From contig ONWA01000003.1 of the NCBI GenBank assembly GCA_900321425.1, positions 1-61,509 on the forward strand: DNA of 61,509 nt. Reading direction: 5' to 3'. The notes under the pieces were generated by a model, which did not search any database, was not told the origin of the DNA, and saw only the letters and a program-made list of their open reading frames with translations. Below are positions 1 to 8,402 of this stretch, one piece after another (position 1 is the first letter of the stretch; each line of letters begins with the position of its first letter). Both the position numbers and the translations under genes were made by a program. This DNA comes from an uncultured Prevotellaceae bacterium (GTDB lineage Bacteria > Bacteroidota > Bacteroidia > Bacteroidales > Bacteroidaceae).

Positions 1-498
1 CGCCTCTACGAGGTGTCGACGAAGATTGCTGCCGACCTCTATGTGATGGTCAATGGCGACGAGCCGCTGCTCACCAAGGAGGCCATCGTACAGTGCATCC
101 CAGAGCATATCGAAGAGGGGGCGCTGTATGTCTCCAACCTGATGACCGACTTCTCCAATCCTGTGGAGGTGGTGGATGCTACCAACCTGAAGATTGTGAC
201 CGATCAGCACGACCGTTGTCTGTTTATCTCACGCAGTCCGATTCCCTATCCCAAGGGCAACATGGACTATGTGTACCACAAGTTCGTGGGTGTGGGAGCC
301 TTCAACCGTCAGGCACTCGACTTCTACCATAATACCCCACGCGGTCCGATAGAGAAAATAGAGGAGAACGACTCGTTCCGTTTCATCGAGAACAATGTGC
401 CCATCTATTACTATAACTGTCACTGTAAGTCACTCTCTGTCGACAACCGCAAGGACATCGCGGGTGTGGAGAGCTACTTGAACAAGCATGACTGTTAG
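1..498 (+). CDS. kdsB: KdsB-like CMP-sugar cytidylyltransferase, 3' part
   Basis: The reading frame is open from base 1, so the 5' end lies outside the window; 165 codons remain. The visible part fits the C-terminal two thirds of 3-deoxy-manno-octulosonate (KDO) cytidylyltransferase, a cytosolic enzyme that activates KDO with CTP for lipid A core assembly. Supporting motifs are VNGDEPLL (the QGDEP nucleotide-sugar loop), FISRSPIPYP and EKIEENDSFRFIENN near the end, matching the E. coli KdsB order. The next gene starts 11 nt before this stop, so the two are translationally coupled. The sequence is divergent enough that another CMP-activated acidic sugar (acylneuraminate type) is possible. The in-frame GTG at 13 is an internal codon, not the start. 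Confidence 0.72.
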   Translation, partial: RLYEVSTKIAADLYVMVNGDEPLLTKEAIVQCIPEHIEEGALYVSNLMTDFSNPVEVVDATNLKIVTDQHDRCLFISRSPIPYPKGNMDYVYHKFVGVGAFNRQALDFYHNTPRGPIEKIEENDSFRFIENNVPIYYYNCHCKSLSVDNRKDIAGVESYLNKHDC

Positions 499-1465
499 CT
501 ATTATACGCAACTCAGGAAGTTCTATGGCAGGATGTCGTTCTATATCACCCATTTTGCCAGCTATCTCGTTCCCAACGTCTTTTTCCGTTGGCAAAGGAA
601 CCGCTTGATCGCTTCACTGCCCCTCGAAGAACAGGCAGAGGCCGACAGACGGGCAGGCTACTATTGTCAGGCGAAGGGAACACCTCAGGACAACTGGGTG
701 CGTGTGGCCGACTATCGTTATCCCTATCGGAAGAAGCATAAGTTTGTGACGTACTTCTTCGACCTCTACGACAGTATCAGGTATTTTGCACCAGGGTTGC
801 GATTCAGCTACCTCTTCGGCGATGTGAACACAGAACCTGCTGTGCCTACCTTCGTCAAGAGCCGACCTATCCATACCACCAACGGGGTGGTGATGAAACT
901 GAACCAGGTGCGTCATTTCCGTTTCGTCGACGACACGATCGCCTTCGCACAGAAGGAAGACCGACTGGTATGTCGTTTCTTCCTCTCTCCCAACCAACCA
1001 CAGCGCGTACGTTTCTTAGAGGCACTCGCAGACCATCCCCTCTGCGATATCGGCATCATCAACAAACAGCCTGCCGTCGAGTATGCCCAGTGGCAGAAGC
1101 CGTTTATGACCATCGGACAGATGCGCCACTATAAGTTCATCGCCTGCATCGAAGGCAATGATGTGGCCACCAGTCTGAAATGGGTGATGTCGTCCAACTC
1201 CGTCGCCGTCATGCCGAAGCCTAAGTTCGAGACATGGTTCATGGAGGGCACCCTACAGTCCGGCTACCATTATATCGAGGTGAAAGACGACTATTCCGAC
1301 CTCATAGAGAAGGTGCAATACTATATCGCACATCCTGATGAGGCAGAGACGATTATCCGTCATGCCCATGAATATGTGGCACAGTTCAGGAACAAACGTC
1401 TGGAACGAGCCACCTCCCTCCTGACGGCAGAGCGTTATTTCATGATTACAGGACAACTCCAATAA
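488..1465 (+). CDS. Glycosyltransferase family 90 (CAP10/LpsA type)
   Basis: 325 aa, ATG overlapping the upstream cytidylyltransferase by 11 nt. The C-terminal half carries the family 90 signature: a KFIACIEGNDVATSLKWVMSS block followed by a PKPKFETWFMEG stretch and a DDYSDLIEKV helix. These are the regions that form the UDP-sugar site in Cryptococcus CAP10 and bacterial LpsA proteins. Such enzymes add sugars (often xylose, glucose or galactose) to LPS or capsule. No membrane segment or signal peptide is evident, so it probably acts at the cytosolic face. A GT9 heptosyltransferase follows after 5 nt, which places it in LPS core or surface glycan assembly. Donor and acceptor cannot be read from sequence. 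Confidence 0.8.
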   Translation: MTVSYYTQLRKFYGRMSFYITHFASYLVPNVFFRWQRNRLIASLPLEEQAEADRRAGYYCQAKGTPQDNWVRVADYRYPYRKKHKFVTYFFDLYDSIRYFAPGLRFSYLFGDVNTEPAVPTFVKSRPIHTTNGVVMKLNQVRHFRFVDDTIAFAQKEDRLVCRFFLSPNQPQRVRFLEALADHPLCDIGIINKQPAVEYAQWQKPFMTIGQMRHYKFIACIEGNDVATSLKWVMSSNSVAVMPKPKFETWFMEGTLQSGYHYIEVKDDYSDLIEKVQYYIAHPDEAETIIRHAHEYVAQFRNKRLERATSLLTAERYFMITGQLQ

Positions 1466-1470
1466 GCACG

Positions 1471-2454
1471 ATGAATATCCTTGTAGTACGACTCTCCGCC
1501 CTGGGTGATGTGGCAATGACCATCCCTGCCATCTATAGCTGTGCGAAAACATGGCCAGCGTATACGTTTCATGTGCTCACCACCGCCTTCTGCGCCCAGC
1601 TCTTCATCCAACCGCCCAAGAACGTGCAGGTACATACCCTCCAGAAGCCCGTCAGCACGTGGAAGATGCTCCGACAATTGCAACAGATGGATATCGACGT
1701 GGTGGCCGACCTCCATAATGTGTTGCGCTCATGGGTCATCGACCTATACTATACATTGAAGGGAAAGCGCGTAGCGATCTTACAGAAGCAACGAAAGGAG
1801 AGGCATCGGATATTAAAGCGTCACCAAGAGACCGCTACCCCCTTCACTCAACGCTATTTCGACGTGTTCCAACATCTCGGACTTGCGACCACGCCACAAT
1901 TTACCTCGCTATTCCCCATCCCTCCTGCCATCCCACAAGGGTGGGAAAAAACATCAGAGGAGCGATGGATAGGAATCGCACCATTTGCGCGTTATCGTAA
2001 CAAGACCTATCCACTGGAACGGATGCGTGAGGTCGTAGAACAGTTGGCGGCTCTTCCCCACACCCATGTGTTTCTCTTTGGGGCCAAAGGACAAGAGGCT
2101 GCACAGCTGCAGCAATGGACAGCCATTGGTCAACAGGTCACCTCGTTGGCAGGACAGCTACCACTGGCTGAGGAGCTGGCACTGATGACCCATCTCGACG
2201 TGATGGTAACGATGGACTCTTCGAATATGCACCTGGCCTCACTTGTAGGCACCCGTGTGGTGTCCATCTGGGGCAGTACGACACCAGCCTGCGGATTCTT
2301 AGGATGGCAGCAGCATACGGACGATGCGCTCTGCAGACACCTGGGGTGTCAGCCCTGTACGATCGCAGGCAGCGAAAACTGTAAGAAGGGAAATCTGGTA
2401 TGTATGGACATTGCCCCTCAGGAGATTGTCAGTCACCTGAAGCGTATGCTTTGA
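1471..2454 (+). CDS. ADP-heptose:LPS heptosyltransferase-like (GT9)
   Basis: 327 aa. The N-terminus MNILVVRLSALGDVAMTIP is the classic GT9 start with the Rossmann-like first strand. The C-terminal half has MVTMDSSNMHLASLVGT and VSIWGSTTPACGF, the ADP-heptose-binding region. The family transfers heptose (or a related sugar) from the ADP donor to lipid A-KDO core in the cytosol before export. It is the last gene of the coupled set KdsB-like/GT90/GT9, with only 5 nt to the preceding stop. It converges on the ABC exporter gene with 13 nt between them; no hairpin terminator is visible in that gap. The residual Cys pair near the end (LGCQPCTIAG) is often seen in Bacteroidetes members. Confidence 0.88.
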   Translation: MNILVVRLSALGDVAMTIPAIYSCAKTWPAYTFHVLTTAFCAQLFIQPPKNVQVHTLQKPVSTWKMLRQLQQMDIDVVADLHNVLRSWVIDLYYTLKGKRVAILQKQRKERHRILKRHQETATPFTQRYFDVFQHLGLATTPQFTSLFPIPPAIPQGWEKTSEERWIGIAPFARYRNKTYPLERMREVVEQLAALPHTHVFLFGAKGQEAAQLQQWTAIGQQVTSLAGQLPLAEELALMTHLDVMVTMDSSNMHLASLVGTRVVSIWGSTTPACGFLGWQQHTDDALCRHLGCQPCTIAGSENCKKGNLVCMDIAPQEIVSHLKRML

Positions 2455-2467
2455 ATCACCAGTATTT

Positions 2468-4333
2468 TTAGAGTTTCTGCATCTCGTTGAGACGCTTATA
2501 GTAGCCGTCGATACTGAGCAGCTTCTCATGGGTACCACGCTCTACGATCTGTCCCTCGTGGAGCACACAGATTTCATCGGCATTCTTGATGGTCGACAGA
2601 CGGTGGGCGATGGCTACGGTAGTACGCGTCTTCATTAGTCGTTCCAACGCTACCTGCACCTGTCGCTCGCTCTCCGTATCCAAGGCAGAGGTAGCCTCAT
2701 CAAGAATCAGGATGGGTGGGTTCTTCAGGATGGCACGGGCTATCGACACACGCTGACGCTGACCGCCAGAGAGTCGACCGCCACGATCGCCGATATTCGT
2801 ATCGAAACCGTGTTCGCTCTGCATGATGAAATCGTAGGCATTGGCAATCTTCGCCGCCTCCTCAATGCGAGCGCGAAGGGTAGCTGGTGATTCTAGATTT
2901 TCTAGAGATTCTAGATTTCCTGGAATGCTGAACGCAATATTATTCCAGAAAGAGTCATTAAAGAGAATCGCCTCCTGGTTGACATTACCAATCAACTGCC
3001 GGAGGTCGTGAATACCCAACTCCTTCACGTTGATACCGTCGATGAGCACCTCGCCCTCTTGTACATCGTAATAGCGAGGGATGAGGTCGACGAGTGTGGA
3101 CTTTCCTGATCCACTCTGTCCAACAATGGCGATGGTCTTACCTTTGGGAATCACAAGGTTGATATCACGCAACACCCATTTCTCACCATAGCGGAAACTC
3201 ACATGACGGAACTCTATCTGGTGCTCAAAACTGGCTATCTTCTTGGGGTGCTCAGGTTCCTTGATGGTGTTCTCAGCCATCAGAATCTTATCGATACGCT
3301 CCATTGAAGCCAGTCCCTTGGGGATGTTATACCCTATCTTAGACACCTCTTTCAGGGGGTTGATAATCGAATAGAGGATCACCATATAATATATAAAGGT
3401 GGGACCAGACAGTGATTGGTGGTTCAAGACGAGGACACCTCCGAACCATAATACGATGACAATCATCACAGTTCCCAAGAACTCACTCAGGGGATGACCC
3501 ATATTCTGGCGGATATTCACCCGCATCACATGATTACGATACGACGAGTTGATGGCGTTGAACTTCTCGCGCATCTTATCCTCTGCACAGAAGGCTTTGA
3601 TGATCCGTAAGCCACCCAGTGTCTCGTCGACCACGCTCATCGTATCACTCCACAACGACTGGGCAAGAATACTCTTCGCCTTCAGCTTCCGTCCTACCCA
3701 TCCCATAAACCACCCAATCAGGGGGATGATGGCCACAGAGAACAGCGTGAGTTGCCACGAGATAATCATCAAGGTAGTGAAATACGAGAGGATGAGGATT
3801 GGATTCTTAAACATCAGATCGAGCGAAGAGATTACACTCGTCTCCACCTCCTGCACATCACCTGTCATACGGGCGATAATATCTCCCTTGCGTTCCTCAG
3901 AGAAGAAGCCAAGGGGCAGACTGACAATTTTCTGATAGAGCTGGTTGCGAATATCCCTGACGATACCTGTACGGATAGGTACCACACTCGCTGCCGCAAG
4001 GAAGTAGGCCGTTGTCTTCAACAGGGTGGTCACTACCAAAAAGACTCCAATCAGCAGCAGTGTGGTGGTGGGACCCACCTCTGCGATATACTGGTTGATA
4101 TAGAAATAGGCGTTGTTGACCAACACATCCTTCACGCTCCCGTCTTCCCACGCCATCAAACTCGTCACCTCTGCATGGTCGCCTGTCTTGAAAAGAATCT
4201 GCAGGATAGGCACCAGTGCAGCAAACGAGAAGATATTCAACAATGCCGACAGGATATTGAAGAAAATCGACAGACCTACAAATTTCTTGTAGGTAAAGAC
4301 GAAGCGTTGCCAGATACGTAGGAATTCTCTCAT
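2468..4333 (-). CDS. MsbA-like ABC exporter, permease-ATPase fusion
   Basis: 621 aa half-transporter. A six-helix ABC transmembrane domain fills roughly residues 1-330. The nucleotide-binding domain follows with Walker A GQSGSGKST (about residue 400), signature LSGGQRQRVSIARAIL (about 520) and Walker B ILILDEATSALD (about 543), then the H-loop IAHRLST. In this family a homodimer flips lipid A-core or other amphiphiles across the inner membrane; the LPS genes on both sides support a lipid-A type substrate but do not prove it. It starts 12 nt after the miaB stop and probably shares the miaB promoter. A low-complexity insertion (NLESLENLES) sits between Walker A and the signature and is encoded by a 9-bp tandem repeat, listed separately. 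Confidence 0.9.
   Translation of the reverse strand: MREFLRIWQRFVFTYKKFVGLSIFFNILSALLNIFSFAALVPILQILFKTGDHAEVTSLMAWEDGSVKDVLVNNAYFYINQYIAEVGPTTTLLLIGVFLVVTTLLKTTAYFLAAASVVPIRTGIVRDIRNQLYQKIVSLPLGFFSEERKGDIIARMTGDVQEVETSVISSLDLMFKNPILILSYFTTLMIISWQLTLFSVAIIPLIGWFMGWVGRKLKAKSILAQSLWSDTMSVVDETLGGLRIIKAFCAEDKMREKFNAINSSYRNHVMRVNIRQNMGHPLSEFLGTVMIVIVLWFGGVLVLNHQSLSGPTFIYYMVILYSIINPLKEVSKIGYNIPKGLASMERIDKILMAENTIKEPEHPKKIASFEHQIEFRHVSFRYGEKWVLRDINLVIPKGKTIAIVGQSGSGKSTLVDLIPRYYDVQEGEVLIDGINVKELGIHDLRQLIGNVNQEAILFNDSFWNNIAFSIPGNLESLENLESPATLRARIEEAAKIANAYDFIMQSEHGFDTNIGDRGGRLSGGQRQRVSIARAILKNPPILILDEATSALDTESERQVQVALERLMKTRTTVAIAHRLSTIKNADEICVLHEGQIVERGTHEKLLSIDGYYKRLNEMQKL
2891..2917. repeat. 9-bp tandem repeat (TTCTAGAnn) x3 inside ABC gene
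   Basis: TTCTAGA occurs three times with an exact 9-bp period at 2891, 2900 and 2909. Read on the minus strand it encodes the repeated Leu-Glu-Asn/Ser triplet (NLESLENLES) within the ATPase domain. The core TCTAGA is itself palindromic. A related pair is found in miaB about 2.1 kb away. Confidence 0.85.
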
Positions 4334-4345
4334 CAGAATCGCTAT

Positions 4346-5692
4346 TTAGTCGAGGGGCTCACCCAACAGGGTGGCACTCGTGGAACTCGTTATCTTTACG
4401 CGAACGGTCTCGCCGATATGGTGACTCTTACCGCTACCAGGAGCTACACGGTCGAACACCACCATCTTGTTCTGCTCCGTACGTCCGCAGAGCTGTTCTC
4501 TGCTACGCTTCGAAAATCCCTCAACGAGCACATCGAAGGTCTTTCCCTCATCCTGACGATTACGCACAGCCGACATCTCTGTCTGCAACTGTATGAGCTC
4601 ATTCAGTCGACGGATCTTCGTCGCTTCATCCACATCATCGGGCAGATGTTTCGAGGCATAGGTGCCTGGACGCTCTGAATACTTGAACATAAAGGCGGAG
4701 TCATAGCCCACCTCGCGCATCAGCGAGAGCGACAGCTGATGATCTTCCTCCGTCTCACTGTGATAGCCCACGAAGATATCCGTCGACAACCCACAGTCGG
4801 GGATAATCCTACGGATGGCAGCCACACGGTCCAGATACCACTCACGAGTGTACTTACGATTCATCAGATGAAGGATTCTATCTGAGCCGCTCTGCACAGG
4901 CAAGTGGATATGTTTGCAAACATTGGGCATCTCAGCAATCACCCTAAGGGTCTCATCACTCATATCCTTGGGATGTGAGGTCGTAAAACGGATGCGCAGC
5001 TCTGGGGCTTCCTCAGCCACTCGCCTGAGCAAACTGGGGAATTCTAGTGGTTCTAGAGATGCTGGATTATCCAGATGAAAGCGATAACTATTCACGTTCT
5101 GTCCCAATAGCGTTATCTCCTTGAAACCACGGTCACGCAGGTCGCGCACCTCTCTGAGGATACTCTCCACATCACGACTACGCTCCCTCCCACGGGTATA
5201 AGGTACAATACAATAGTGGCAGAAGTTATTGCAGCCACGCATGATACTGACAAACCCACCAATCTTCGCCCCATGCAGACGCTGAGGCACCACATCACGG
5301 TAGGTCTCTGTGGTCGACAGTTCGATATTCATCGCTTGATGTCCTGTCTCTGCCTGTGCGATGAGATCGGGCAGGGAGAGGTAGGCATCAGGACCTGCCA
5401 CCAAATTGGCATGATGATGCTGTAACAGGTCTTCTTTCACACGCTCTGCCATACAACCCAACACTCCGATAATCAACGGGCGCTTGCGACGAAGGGCATC
5501 GAGGGCATCCAGTCGGTGGTAAATCTTCTGTTCGGCATTGTCCCTTACAGAACAAGTATTTAGGAAAACAGCATCGGCCTCATCCACACTGTCACATGTC
5601 TCGTAGCCCGCCATCTGCATCACAGAGGCGACTACCTCAGAGTCAGCGACATTCATCTGACAGCCGTATGTCTCAATAAAAAGTTTCTTCAT
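4346..5692 (-). CDS. miaB: tRNA-2-methylthio-N6-dimethylallyladenosine synthase
   Basis: 448 aa from the ATG at 5692. The product is a radical-SAM methylthiotransferase that converts i6A37 to ms2i6A37 in tRNAs reading UNN codons. Three N-terminal cysteines of the auxiliary 4Fe-4S cluster are present (ETYGCQMN, LNTCSVRD, VLGCMAERV). The radical-SAM triad is GCNNFCHYCIVPYTRG, and a TRAM domain closes the protein. An upstream in-frame TTG at 5713 is rejected because it lies inside the -7 promoter box (5711-5718). The ABC exporter gene follows after 12 nt. The loop after the radical-SAM core contains an ASLEPLE stretch coded by TTCTAG repeats at 5042-5068. Confidence 0.95.
   Translation of the reverse strand: MKKLFIETYGCQMNVADSEVVASVMQMAGYETCDSVDEADAVFLNTCSVRDNAEQKIYHRLDALDALRRKRPLIIGVLGCMAERVKEDLLQHHHANLVAGPDAYLSLPDLIAQAETGHQAMNIELSTTETYRDVVPQRLHGAKIGGFVSIMRGCNNFCHYCIVPYTRGRERSRDVESILREVRDLRDRGFKEITLLGQNVNSYRFHLDNPASLEPLEFPSLLRRVAEEAPELRIRFTTSHPKDMSDETLRVIAEMPNVCKHIHLPVQSGSDRILHLMNRKYTREWYLDRVAAIRRIIPDCGLSTDIFVGYHSETEEDHQLSLSLMREVGYDSAFMFKYSERPGTYASKHLPDDVDEATKIRRLNELIQLQTEMSAVRNRQDEGKTFDVLVEGFSKRSREQLCGRTEQNKMVVFDRVAPGSGKSHHIGETVRVKITSSTSATLLGEPLD
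5042..5068. repeat. 9-bp period TTCTAG repeat inside miaB
   Basis: TTCTAGTGG, TTCTAGAGA and the degenerate TGCTGGATT are three consecutive 9-mers at 5042, 5051 and 5060. On the coding (minus) strand they give a Ser-Leu-Glu-Pro-Leu-Glu segment in a loop where MiaB proteins vary. Period and core match the repeat in the downstream ABC exporter gene. Confidence 0.7.
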
Positions 5693-5710
5693 TTCCTCGT
5701 CTTTTGCGTG

Positions 5711-5741
5711 CAAAGTTAGTGGAAATCAAACGAAAAACAAA
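5711..5741 (-). promoter_or_regulatory. Promoter for miaB-ABC exporter
   Basis: On the minus strand, TTTG (5741-5738), a 19-bp spacer and TAACTTTG (5718-5711) match the Bacteroidetes sigma consensus TTTG-N19/20-TAnnTTTG. The miaB ATG lies 18 nt downstream of the -7 box. Confidence 0.75.
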
Positions 5742-5771
5742 GAATTTATTCCTTTATTAAGGCATTTTTTG

Positions 5772-5779
5772 TACTTTTG
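5772..5779 (+). promoter_or_regulatory. -7 box for yitT-family gene
   Basis: TACTTTTG matches TAnnTTTG; the ATG at 5798 is 18 nt downstream. No TTTG is seen at the -33 position. It is back to back with the miaB promoter. Confidence 0.55.
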
Positions 5780-5797
5780 CAGCCAAATAACATATCC

Positions 5798-6703
5798 ATG
5801 GAAAAGATTCAACTATCGAAGGCCTTTATCCTAAAAGAGTTTCGCGACTACGTACTCATCTTCATCGCCATGATGTCGTATTGTATCGGATGGGCTGTCT
5901 TTCTCCTCCCCAACGATATCACAACGGGTGGTGTAGCGGGTGTTTCATCTATTCTCTACTGGGCTACGGGACTGCCTGTACAGTACAGCTATTTCTTCAT
6001 CAATGCGGTTCTGTTGCTGATAGCCCTCCGCATTCTCGGCCTCAAGTTCTGCATAAAGACGATCTATGCCGTACTCGTGCTGACTACAGGCATCTCTGTC
6101 GCCACCACCTATTATCATGGACATCTGTTGGCCGACCAGCCTTTTATGGCCGCCATCATCGGCTCTGTCTTCTGTGGTTGTGGCGTAGGGTTAGGTCTCT
6201 CTTCCAACGGTTCCACGGGAGGTACTGACATCATTGCTGCTATCATCAACAAATACAGGGATATTTCCTTGGGTAAGGTCATTCTTATCTGTGACGTGTT
6301 CATTATCTCCAGCAGCTATTTCGTTCTGAAAGACTGGGAGAAGGTCATCTATGGCTATGTGGTACTTTACGTCACCGCCTTCTGTATCGATCAAGTGGTC
6401 AACTCCTACCGTCGCAGTGTGCAGTTCTTCATCATCTCAGAGAAACACGAGGAGATTGCGCGTCTCATCAATCAGGAGGCGCATCGCGGCTGTACGGTCA
6501 TCGACGGTCAGGGATTCTATTCAGGGCATTCCGTCAAGATGCTTTTTGTGTTGGCTAAACAACGTGAGAGTTCCCATATCTTCCGTCTGATAGAGGAAAT
6601 AGACCCCCGTGCATTCGTCAGCCAGAGTGCCGTCATCGGTGTCTATGGCGAAGGGTTCGACCATATCAAGGCAAAGAAACGTCAGAAGGAAGGGAAACAG
6701 TGA
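5798..6703 (+). CDS. YitT family membrane protein (DUF161/DUF2179)
   Basis: 301 aa from the ATG at 5798; the alternative TTG at 5777 lies inside the -7 box and is rejected. The N-terminal two thirds contain about five to six hydrophobic segments with the YitT signatures IGWAVFLLPNDITTGGVAGV and GVGLGLSSNGSTGGTDIIA. The last ~85 residues form the soluble DUF2179 domain (CTVIDGQGFYSGHSVKMLFV ... FVSQSAVIGVYGEGF). The family is inner-membrane and widespread in Bacteroidetes and Firmicutes. Its biochemical role is not established; transport is a guess. It is a monocistronic gene between the divergent miaB promoter and a convergent pyruvyltransferase gene. Confidence 0.88.
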   Translation: MEKIQLSKAFILKEFRDYVLIFIAMMSYCIGWAVFLLPNDITTGGVAGVSSILYWATGLPVQYSYFFINAVLLLIALRILGLKFCIKTIYAVLVLTTGISVATTYYHGHLLADQPFMAAIIGSVFCGCGVGLGLSSNGSTGGTDIIAAIINKYRDISLGKVILICDVFIISSSYFVLKDWEKVIYGYVVLYVTAFCIDQVVNSYRRSVQFFIISEKHEEIARLINQEAHRGCTVIDGQGFYSGHSVKMLFVLAKQRESSHIFRLIEEIDPRAFVSQSAVIGVYGEGFDHIKAKKRQKEGKQ

Positions 6704-6709
6704 ATGCCG

Positions 6710-7582
6710 TCAAAAAGGACAGACTTTCAGCAACGGCTCTAAATCAATGTGCGCTCCTTCGTAGGTAGCGCCAAGTGCCATGAGTTCCTCGAGCGATTGT
6801 TCTGCGCTCATCTGGAATGGCTGTTGAACGGTTCTGCCCACTGACAACAGGTAATCCTGATATTTAAACGCCCCATCGAAGGTCTTGTCGGAGCATTTCA
6901 TCCACACATTAGGCACACCATAGGCATCCGCTATAATCAGTCCATGGAGAGAACTTGAGAGAATCAGTCCACAGTCGAGAATCTGGTCGACCACCTCATG
7001 CCAGTCGCTATAGTGTTTCACATCAATGATACGCACCTGTTCAGGATAGCGTGCCTGAAGGTTACGAACCACAAGGTCGTCGAGGTCGTACATATGTGGA
7101 ATGATACCCAACGAATAGTGGGGTTGGTGACGGACGGGCTGGTAGATACGTGGTAGGAGCAGCACTGGGTCGCCATAGACCTCAGGACAGTCGATGCCGC
7201 ATTGGAGCAATAGTGCTCTTGTCTTGGGACCTCTCACTGCCAGCACTTTCTTGGGGCGTTTCTTAGGCGGTTCCGTATCATTTCTGGCACCACTCCCCCA
7301 TACGATATTATGGTGGATACGCATCCAACGAGCATTGATGAGTGAGCCAATACACAGATAGACAGGATCGCGACGCACGTTCCAAATATCCTTGAAGTTG
7401 AACACCCGTTTACCCGTCAGCTCCTTGAGGAGATAATAGTTCAGGTCATCACCGATGTTAAAGGGCAGCACCCCATCGCCATTCTGAAACATGGAGGCGT
7501 TGACCACTATACAGCGGCTGGCTTTTGTCGTGAGCAGTGCCAGTGTATGTCGCACCCTACTTCTGAACCGTTTCCAATCCAT
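6710..7582 (-). CDS. Polysaccharide pyruvyltransferase family protein
   Basis: 290 aa. The GDDLNYYLLKEL start region, CIGSLINA, VWGSGARND, VRGPKTRALLLQCGI, YGDPVLLLP and LILSSSLHGLIIADAYGVP follow the order seen in PS_pyruv_trans proteins, which add a pyruvate ketal from phosphoenolpyruvate to a sugar of a surface polysaccharide. It is the last gene of the waaA operon, starting 4 nt after the GT2 stop. Its placement suggests decoration of an LPS core or O-glycan sugar with an acidic ketal. No membrane segment is visible. Some family members (CsaB-like) act on secondary cell wall polymers, which is unlikely in this Gram-negative context. Confidence 0.85.
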   Translation of the reverse strand: MDWKRFRSRVRHTLALLTTKASRCIVVNASMFQNGDGVLPFNIGDDLNYYLLKELTGKRVFNFKDIWNVRRDPVYLCIGSLINARWMRIHHNIVWGSGARNDTEPPKKRPKKVLAVRGPKTRALLLQCGIDCPEVYGDPVLLLPRIYQPVRHQPHYSLGIIPHMYDLDDLVVRNLQARYPEQVRIIDVKHYSDWHEVVDQILDCGLILSSSLHGLIIADAYGVPNVWMKCSDKTFDGAFKYQDYLLSVGRTVQQPFQMSAEQSLEELMALGATYEGAHIDLEPLLKVCPF

Positions 7583-7586
7583 CGTT

Positions 7587-8402
7587 CTAAAGCTTTTTAA
7601 GTCCGTTCTTGCACTGGTATTCCCCTCGTGCCTGTTTCTCTGCTCCCATCCGTTGGTTCTCTTCCTGGGAATTCCATCCCTTCTTGTGCCACAAGTGGTA
7701 CTCTACTGCCAGATTACGCAACGAGACGAACGTGAAACCTGCCATTCGGAAGCGCCACACCAAGTCGGTATCCTCACCATAGGCAGGTAGCGTATAGTCC
7801 TCGTCAAAGCCGTTAATAGCCGTTATCGCTTGTCGCGAGAACGACATATTACAGCCTGTCAGATACTCCAGTTTTCGCATCCTAGGAATACAGCCCAATG
7901 GACCGTCTGGGTCGATAAACACACCTTCTTCCGCTCTCTCCGTTCCTTGATGACAGACGAGAGCACTCATCATCCGATGCTGCATATGCATCACCTCCTT
8001 AGGGTTGTCCAACAACCGCTCCGACAGTCGTTCACTGAGCATCACCCGCTTGCCTGCCAATATCTTTTGTGGATCGAAGTAACGAACATGCATCTCTATA
8101 AATCTTGGGTGCAACATACAGTCACCATCGATAAACACCAAATGATCAGTATGTGCCGATACGATGGCCCTGTTGAGGGCACGGTTTTTCTGCCATCCCT
8201 CATCGGGCTGTGTCAGATGGTACAGCGGCCACGAACAGGAATAGTGAGCAAGAAACGTACGCATCTCTTCACTCTCTCCGTCTTCGGAAATGATGACCTC
8301 AAACCGCTGCTCTGTCTGGTAATTCAGACCATCTAAAACAGCCTGAAGAAACCGTATATTCTTATAAACGGATATAATGAGTGAGCACCTTAACCTATTC
8401 AT
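7587..8402 (-). CDS. Family 2 glycosyltransferase (GT-A, Glyco_transf_7C)
   Basis: 271 aa. It starts with a GT2 fold (LIISVYKNIRFLQAVLDGL) and has VFIDGDCMLHP as the metal/nucleotide-sugar DXD-type motif. The C-terminal block NMSFSRQAITAINGFDEDY followed by GEDTDLVWRFRMAG is typical of the galactosyltransferase-like 7C region, where the ED pair is the probable catalytic base. It overlaps the upstream GT4 gene by 8 nt and is 4 nt from the pyruvyltransferase, so it belongs to the waaA operon. It probably adds one sugar during LPS core or O-glycan assembly in the cytosol. Donor specificity is not readable. Confidence 0.87.
   Translation of the reverse strand: MNRLRCSLIISVYKNIRFLQAVLDGLNYQTEQRFEVIISEDGESEEMRTFLAHYSCSWPLYHLTQPDEGWQKNRALNRAIVSAHTDHLVFIDGDCMLHPRFIEMHVRYFDPQKILAGKRVMLSERLSERLLDNPKEVMHMQHRMMSALVCHQGTERAEEGVFIDPDGPLGCIPRMRKLEYLTGCNMSFSRQAITAINGFDEDYTLPAYGEDTDLVWRFRMAGFTFVSLRNLAVEYHLWHKKGWNSQEENQRMGAEKQARGEYQCKNGLKKL

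Noticed and set aside
5777-5797. TTG start for the YitT-family protein
   Set aside because: The codon lies in the -7 promoter box, so it would not be transcribed in a usable way; ATG 5798 follows.
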